Assembly (NCBI RefSeq): GCF_050908995.1
Contig: NC_135125.1
Span: forward strand, 7,961,011-8,025,010
DNA from: Andrena cerasifolii
Lineage: Eukaryota; Arthropoda; Insecta; Hymenoptera; Andrenidae
Direction of reading: 5' to 3'
DNA length: 64,000 nucleotides
Shown here: positions 57,241 to 64,000 of the stretch, in pieces
Layout: each line of letters starts with the position of its first letter
Position numbering within the stretch: the stretch's first letter is position 1
Translations under genes and position numbers: made by a program
The notes under the pieces: model-generated
What the model was told of the DNA's origin: nothing
The model's database searches: none
The model's input: the letters and a program-made list of their open reading frames with translations, nothing else

Positions 57241-58958
57241 AAAATATTATTGTGTTATATTTTTGTAGATCCATAAATATTAAAAGAATAAAAAATTGTA
57301 CGGATTTTGGTTATTCTATTTTTTTTTTAATTGGCTTCGTATAGATATAGTTCTAGTGTAACAAAATAAGATTATACATTTAATTTTAAATTTCCTTAGA
57401 AAGCTTTCCTTTTTAAGTCTGGGCATTAATTGATTAAGGCGAATATTTGTCGAGGCCTGCTCAAATAATCTCGGCAATTTAATACTGTCGACACAGGTTC
57501 GCCAAAACTAGAGAAATTGTTGCCAAGACATTCAGTTGTGACGAAGTATCGATTGCACTCAAGCTCGCGTCCTTATTTCGTTTTACGAGTTCCGCTTCCG
57601 GAACATGCCGTGGTCACCGATGACCCATGCAACACGAATAGTGATTTAATATACTGATAGCATGCATTTGTTGGTTTGGTCGATATTTGACAAAGTGGAG
57701 TAAACGAAACGGACTGATGCACAGGAATAGTTATGGACACAAGGAACAGTCAATGTACATACGTACATTATAAATGATTTCATTCTAACATAATGCATAA
57801 CACAAAGAATACATTAATAGAAACGAGGAAGTACAGCATTGAAAGTGAAAATAAATTTACAAATACGATATCACATCATCTGTCTCGCATTAAAAGGCGG
57901 CAAATTTAATTTCTAACTGTAATGTCGGTAAAATATCTCAACAGATGAAAAAGAAATTCCTCGAAGTATTACGAACCAAATAAGGTTCATAGAAATATTT
58001 TCGATATATACAACGAAGATATCGTATTAGTATCGACCAATCACACGCCAGCTATCTCGAGCGCCATGGAATTACATATCGAATTGTTTTTCGTACGAAT
58101 TAACTTCGACTGTACTTGCGACAAGACCCTGCGTCGATAATCGATTCGCGATCGGAGATTCAATTTTCCACACGATAAAATGTATAACCTTACCTTCTGT
58201 CAGCCATTCGGTTTCATTTTTGAGGAGCATTGTGGTTAGAAATCGGTCATATTAGCTCGAACCCGTCGCTAGCACCTCTCTTTTCCACTCAACCATCCGA
58301 ATATATTCGTGTTCCCGTGGTTCCCATATATATATTATTAGAGAACCGTCCCTACCGCGAAACTGTAACCGGATCGGAAGGGCACCGCGTAAAAAACTCG
58401 CGCAGCGATCGCTGTGTTCTCTCGACGCGTTACTTACGGCATACAAGCTACCGCGATCTCGTAAATGCTAACAGAGGGGAATTCACGTATGCACACTTAC
58501 CCTGAACCTCCGCCATGTTAGTTGTTAGGGGAAACAATGGTCGTCATAGTAACCGGTGACAGGTTCTCTGACTTTTAAGGACTTCGAATTAAGATCATTG
58601 CCACAGATGAGGCACAGGGTGAATATAATATCCGACGTAAACTTTTTGTAATACGATTCGCGGGTCTGTGTATCCATTACCATTTTCCTGTAACATCCGA
58701 TATTATCGATTCTGAAAGGAACAAGGTAACAACGCTGTTAGCGGTAGGAATTAAAAGTGAATGCTATTGATATTATCAGGATAGACATCTCATCATCGAC
58801 GAAGTATACCTGGTCTGTGATCTCATCATCGACGCTGTGATTGGGGGCTTCCGAGCGTCATACCATTTTCGTGTCGCATGCAACGTTATCGACTCGGAGT
58901 GGAATTCGATCGGAACGCTCCTAGTAGTTAGAATTAACATTAAAAATAGCGAAACTTA
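57241..58958. other. Intergenic, no gene recognised
   Basis: AT-rich to about 58.0 kb, then mixed composition. Small frames at 58230-58505 lack family motifs. CTCATCATCGACGA occurs twice, about 40 bp apart, near 58790-58835. Confidence 0.4.
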
Positions 58959-59284
58959 GGTCGGTATTCATAGTCGCTACTTATCTTTAAGCATTTGCTT
59001 AAGAATTTGTATTTGTATTTTTGTTTTTCCTGTGTTTTTACACAGGATGGCGTTTCAAGCATTTTTGCTTATATTGCCCAACGAACATTAGTCATTCCTT
59101 TTTCCCTCCTCTCTCCTTCGGGTCCCAGCAGCGGCAGCGCACTGGTAGAAAGGTGGTCTCCCATCTTTCCCCAGTACACCGCCCCGTGATGCTTAACTTC
59201 GGTGATCTAACGAGAACCGGTGTTTTCCATCACGGCTACGGCCGCTGGTTGCTTAAGAATAAGTAGCGACTATGAATACCGGCC
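58959..59284. mobile_element. 326-bp MITE sharing its TIR with the 14-kb satellite element
   Basis: Left end GGTCGGTATTCATAGTCGCT with TTTAAGCATTTGCTTAAG; right end GCTTAAGAATAAGTAGCGAC followed by TATGAATACCGGCC. These equal the outer 37-50 bp of the TIRs at 7296 and 21282. The flanks GCGAAACTTA (left) and TAAGTTTCGC (right) are also inverted, so the true terminus may lie further out. Most of the interior is a 5S rRNA-like sequence. Confidence 0.85.
59124..59248 (-). pseudogene. 5S rRNA-derived sequence inside the MITE
   Basis: Read on the minus strand, it contains GGTTCTCGTTAGATCACCGA, then AGTTAAGCATCACGG (A-box region), GGGGCGG, GTACTGG and GATGGGAGACC (C-box region). These are the order and spacing of eukaryotic 5S rRNA. 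The ends CCAGCGGC and GCCGCTGCTGG can pair like 5S helix I. The length is about 125 bp against about 120 for 5S. Many substitutions (for example TAGATC for CCGATC) argue against a functional ribosomal copy. The internal pol III promoter may still be partly intact. Confidence 0.75.
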
Positions 59285-59294
59285 TAAGTTTCGC

Positions 59295-62200
59295 CTTACT
59301 GTATCATCATATCAGCTCGATGTAACCTCACTAAACAGACCAGGTGTATGATAGACCCACGGTGTAATAGACAGGTGTTCCAACTCCTGTTCAGAATGTG
59401 TAACTTTTTCGTTCTAGTTCTTCTGGCGGCCGCTAGAGTGGCGCTCAAGGAGAAAAGGCTTAGTGATCCTCTAGGGAGTGATCGGTATAACCGCAGCCAT
59501 TTTGGAGCAAAACCGGAAATAACATAACCTAAACGTTTATCTATCTCTTTCTATCAGTATTTCTCTCTCTTCCTATCAGTATTCTGTCTCTTTCTTTTTT
59601 TTACAGTTTCTTGTTCTTTCTACTTTCGGTTTAGACCCCAATTGCGTGGACCAATAGAAAACGCGCAACACATTTTCCGATTTGGAAATGGACATTTGAC
59701 TCTGGACGATGAATATTTTTTTGTTTATAATTTTTAGCTCGAATAGTAATGATTGGACAAACAAACTGTAAATAGAAAAAATGTGTGCCGTGACGAGCTT
59801 TACAACACTATATGTTTTTAAAATACAGTTTAACAAAACTTAATTTTCCAATCTTTTTTAACGATTGGACAATATTATAATTTTTCCCATTTCCGAGCGC
59901 TAGTCCCCTTATTGCATCCGACCTTTCATTTACGCTTAAGGCTTTCTGACTGTTTTTAAGTATACTATAGTATTTCCTCTATCCCTCTTTTAAATATGGA
60001 AACATATAGTAAGCAGTTGCATTAAGTTCCCACGAATTATAATAACGATTTATACAATAAAATAAAAAATAAAAATAACATGTTTACATCCTCTGCACGG
60101 TGACATAATACGTTACACAATACCCTTGTCTTGTGTACTCGATAGATACGGGAAGATGATCCCTTGATCTTTGACAATATATAGTCTCACGTTTCCCAGC
60201 GCGAAAGGTGTTCAAAATGTCGACCTTTAACATTATCGATACGTATTACAAAGTGACACACAGCATCAGCCAATCACAAGATACAATCGTATCCCGAGTT
60301 GTGTCATCTACGTTTCATTCCATAATCGTTGCTTGGCTTTCGAGCAATATAGCGCTTTCGTGCCTGCGTCCGATTAGAAAATGCACTGCTGCGCCCCAAC
60401 GGCACGAATCGAATGTGAATTTAAATTGTTCTGCTTTCTCGGGCATCAGTCACGGGACACCGTTTAAAAAGCGATCTGGCTGGATGAAAGAAGCGAGTGG
60501 AAACTGTATTTTTATTCAAATCATGGAAAGTCCGCTGCCCCCCTTTGTCTCGCGATGGCGCCTAAGTGAGCATCGGACGCGCATACTCTCGTTCCATCGC
60601 TTGATTCATCATCAGCAATAAGGTGCCCGAAGAAGATCACGCAGACCTGTTTGGCCAATCCCCTCGAAACAATTGAATAGCCCTTGTATAAAAATCCAAA
60701 ACACTTTAAGTGCCAAAACTCAAATTTCTCAGGAGAGCAGAGAAAACTTCCCTGACTTTAAATTATTTACGAAATTTCATTTGTCCTGACTGCTAAATAC
60801 GCTTGAGTATACAATAACCCAAATGCATCAGAAAATTTTCTATCGTTTGCTTTAATATAGTCGAAATACACGAAGAAAAGAAATGTATGTGCCACCCCTT
60901 AGTTGCAGAAAACACTGAATGTGACTCATTTAATGTGATTCATTTAAATTTGCAAGCACTTTAAGTGCCAATCCTGTTTGTCCCTAGCTAATTGCCTGTT
61001 AAGTACATATTTTCTGCACAGGTGGCGTTGCACGTGCCAGCAGTGCCATCTTTTAGCACTAGTGGCAACTTATTCACAAAGGGACATCGCATTAAAACTC
61101 TATACTACTGTATTACCATTGGCATGTTGAACATTTTTACGATAAATTTGTTTTTTTTTTAACTTTGGCACTTGCAGCGTTTTCTGCGAGAACTCTGGAG
61201 CAGGCACCGAAAAGTATTAATTCATTGATGAAAAGCGAAGGTTGAACGATCGAGATTCGAGAGCTGTGCGTATTCAAAACACCCGGAAGAGAACGTGTGC
61301 TCAGAAGTAACGATATTAACATTCACGGACACTTTCGAAGCGTTGCGCAAATATAATTTCGCAGACGCGCGTGAAATCGCGCGGAATGATTTCTGATCTA
61401 TCCTCCATCAATTTCCGATCAATGGGACAGCAGGATTTGAATGGCCATTAACGAAAATGATCGAAACTAACACGTCGGATTAAGAACGTTCGAAGATGTT
61501 GATCGCGCCAGAAGAATAAGATTATTTACATAAATTCAGTAAGGGAAGAGTTTTTAAGGCAATATAGTCTGCGCTTTTCAAAATGAAAATTGCTACTCTA
61601 TGAGTCTTATTAGTACCTATATCAGCAATATTTCGTTTTTCATTATTTCTTATTACGTTAACTTCAACGAGGAAGGACTTGACAGTGGTATATAATCAAC
61701 TAGCTTTGCTATTCGGCTTCGCCTGAAATTTAGATTCTGATTTTATAAAAAAAATATTTTTTGTATGAAAATAGTCACATTATCGCAAGCTTTATTTATT
61801 GCAAATATAATACGATTCATTGTACCAACGATATCGCAACGAAAATTCTGTCGAAAGTGATCCAATAAATATTTTCAGTACTGTATATCTGAAAATCTAT
61901 ACTACCCTAGCTGACCCGTCACCCGGTGTCACCCAGGAATTATTTATGACGTTTCCAAAATAAAAATCCTAAAAAACAGACAAAGTCTCACTATTATGTA
62001 TTAATATCGATAATTATTACATTATTTATATTATTAGCATTATCAGTGAAACTCGGACTAAACTCTATAAAAACACCAGTTCCAAACTTTCTTCCGACCA
62101 CCGCCGTATCTATTTCCCTTAGCCGCAACATTCCATCCCCGCAATCGCCCGTTAATCGTTTCCCGCTAAACGAATGTCAACGGTAAATAATTGGATAAAG

Positions 62201-62722
62201 CGCCAGCCGGGGCAGCGATAAGACCCGGTAGCGGTCGTCGCCCGCCCGGCGGGGTGGGACCGAGGGTGCGTACGCGCCCACCCGGAAAGAACCCAGCGGA
62301 CAGGAATATCGGTGTCAATAATGCAGACACGGTAGAAAATTAAAAAGCGACGAAAAGAAGAGCGAGCGGTAACGCCGGACAGAAAGCCGGGCAACGAGTC
62401 CCGGGAACATATCGACACTCCCCGTCGAAGAAAAGCGGTGACAGGAGAGCAAGCGAGAAAGGAGTTTCGGCGAAAGGGGGAGGGGGTGGGGGGGTTGTGA
62501 AATGCAAGGAAGGATGCAGTGGTGGTGTGGCGACAGAACGAATCAGGACCAGTTTCAGGCCTGCACTCACGTTATACCAACGTTGCTACGTGCCGCTGAG
62601 GAACCGCGAGAGGAACCCGAAGACGCACAGAAGAGAAAGAGGAAGAAGAACAGGAGGAAGACGAAGAGAAGAGCGAGCTCGGCCTGTGGCTTTCTGAATC
62701 GAGGGCTTGGAGGAAAAGGGCC
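59295..62722. other. Intergenic and probable promoter of the chitin-binding gene
   Basis: Mostly AT-rich without recognisable genes; the frame 60208-60621 (137 codons) has no family features. 61690-61995 contains dispersed-repeat text, including the inverted copy of 50041-50110 and TACTACCCTAGCTGACCC. From 62.15 kb the G+C content rises, consistent with a promoter and 5' UTR for the gene starting at 62723. Confidence 0.4.
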
Positions 62723-62969
62723 ATGTACCGTCGCGTCCTCTCCCTTTTGTTGGTCAGCGCGGTGACCTTGAGCAGGGCACAGTTTCGGTGCCCGGAGCCG
62801 AAGGGCTTCTTCGCGGACCCAGAACAGTGCGATCTCTACTACGTCTGCCTGGGCGGCAAAGCCGAGGAGAAGCTGTGCAAAGACGGCCTCGTCTTCAGGG
62901 ACGACAACCCCAAGAAGGAGCTCTGTGATATACCGGCCAACGTGCCCTGCGGAGACAGAACCCTTCTGC
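62723..62969 (+). CDS. Obstructor/CPAP3-like chitin-binding protein, first coding exon
   Basis: The ATG at 62723 starts a signal peptide (MYRRVLSLLLVSAVTLSRA, predicted cut before QF). One complete peritrophin-A (ChtBD2) domain follows with six cysteines at 23, 36, 42, 52, 68 and 76. Signature text includes CPEPKGFFADPEQCDLYYVC and CKDGLVF. The exon ends at CTG C|GTAAGT (phase 1), so the gene continues beyond the window. CPAP3/obstructor proteins have three such domains and organise chitin in cuticle or trachea. With only the first domain visible, I cannot tell which member this is. The overlapping minus frame 62567-63112 is a shadow. Confidence 0.85.
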
Positions 62970-64000
62970 GTAAGTTTTCCGCCCCGTCTAGATAGAATTT
63001 CGCTAAAAGAGCAACTAGCGTCATTGCAAGGCTCGCACTTGCGGCTCGCGACTGCTTTCGGGGACACCTCCGCAAAGTTCCTGCTCTGTTTAAGTGAATA
63101 CACCCGAGGCACCAGTCGCTAGTCAAGTGTCTCGAGTAAAGGTGCTTCGCGAAGACTTTTGGACTTTGCCTTATCTGCTTTCGTGGTTATTTCACGTCCC
63201 GATTGAACTTGGACAGTGTCTGGTTTGAATTAGGTAACTCTGTAGTAGGTATGCAATGGGAGAAATTAATATCTGTGTTCTTGCACTCGCGAGGTTTGCA
63301 AGCTTCACCTGGAACCTTTGCGGTGGCAGTTGGTTCAGTAGCAATTTGTTGAGGAATATACAAAGGAACGTAAAATTGTGTGAGGTAACAGCGGGCTGCC
63401 AGAAGTCCTCTTACCGATTTTCAGCGGTTGCTTGACCCGCAGCCTTCGCGGTGACTAGGAAGGACTGGGTAAAGATCGCTTTTGAATCAGAGCTGCGGAA
63501 AAGGTTGCTTGAGGAAATGAATCGAATCGCGAAATATAACGGCGAAAAGATGGGCGCGATACCGGGAACTTTCTGAAGCGAATTTACGAGGCACCAAAGG
63601 TGAAAGTGACGTGTATCGATCGCGGCACCTAAGAATACTCCGGTCACGCTGTATTCGATTTTCGAGAAACACCGATCACCCGGCGCGAATCCAATTTCCA
63701 GCGCCCACTGGGTCTTGTTAGCCTCTCGGGGAAAAAAAAACGTCGCGTCTGAAAGTGGAAGCCCAGCCTCGTTCGAACGGCCCAGCCTCGCCCCTGCCCC
63801 CCGACACAGCCGAACGACAAAAGAGCAACCGATTAGATCGGCTTGCAATGTCGCCGCGGATGCGATAAATTGGGGCGAACCGGTTCCTCCATGAATTCCT
63901 GGCTAAATTCGTCTCCAGCCTTCGCTGCACTTCTTCTTCCCCGCTTTGCGTTTCCCTGCGGAGCTGTTTTTTATCGGACGAATAAATCTGCATGCTAATC
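62970..64000. other. First intron of the chitin-binding gene
   Basis: Begins with GTAAGT at 62970. No further acceptor giving a ChtBD2 continuation was found before the window ends. The small frames here are not supported. Confidence 0.5.

Noticed and set aside
59124..59248. Functional 5S rRNA gene
   Set aside because: Substitutions in otherwise invariant positions and its location within transposon TIRs point to a derived copy.
60208..60621. 137-codon plus-strand ORF
   Set aside because: No recognisable family, compositional bias or splice context; length is compatible with chance.
62567..63112. 181-codon minus-strand ORF
   Set aside because: Antisense to the signal peptide and chitin-binding exon; the plus frame has the six-cysteine domain.

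Overview
The window is nuclear DNA from an insect, most likely a hymenopteran and possibly an ant. It has spliced genes with short GT-AG introns, abundant CpG, many small terminal-inverted-repeat (TIR) transposons, and best matches to insect families (pinocchio, obstructor/CPAP3, duplicated SdhA). The order assignment is inference. Reading frames were rebuilt exon by exon by hand, and every listed junction keeps phase.

Layout: (1) 443-1679 (+) holds the last two coding exons of a pinocchio-type gene. (2) 5583-25660 (-) is a complete 8-exon SdhA gene for the succinate dehydrogenase flavoprotein, 664 aa. Its fourth coding exon lies 16 kb from the third because that intron holds a 13,987-bp TIR-bounded element (7296-21282). 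The element is mostly a 72-copy array of a 170-bp satellite, and the monomer matches the element's own subterminal sequence. (3) Another intron of the same gene carries, on the opposite strand, a small three-exon HMG-box (protamine-like) gene at 24195-24907. (4) 30667-38935 (-) is a second, diverged SdhA paralogue with 12 coding exons (686 aa) that keeps all the catalytic residues. (5) 40405-53593 (-) is a ZC2HC1-type zinc-finger gene (1536 aa) with a very long disordered insert between its second finger and its C-terminal cysteine motif. (6) 62723 onward (+) is the first coding exon of a secreted chitin-binding (obstructor/CPAP3-like) protein that continues past the window.

The rest is intron and intergenic DNA dense in non-autonomous transposons: TTAA-flanked piggyBac-like elements, hAT elements (one with a perfect 8-bp target duplication), a Tigger/pogo-like element, foldback elements and a non-LTR retrotransposon remnant. 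A 326-bp element at 58959-59284 shares the outer TIR of the satellite-bearing element and carries a nearly full-length 5S rRNA-like sequence. A cluster of six AACCGGTT palindromes lies at 56.8 kb.

The most unusual structure is the TIR element turned satellite array. Each monomer is itself an imperfect hairpin, so SdhA transcription would produce a long RNA with about 72 potential hairpins. Whether this has a function is unknown.
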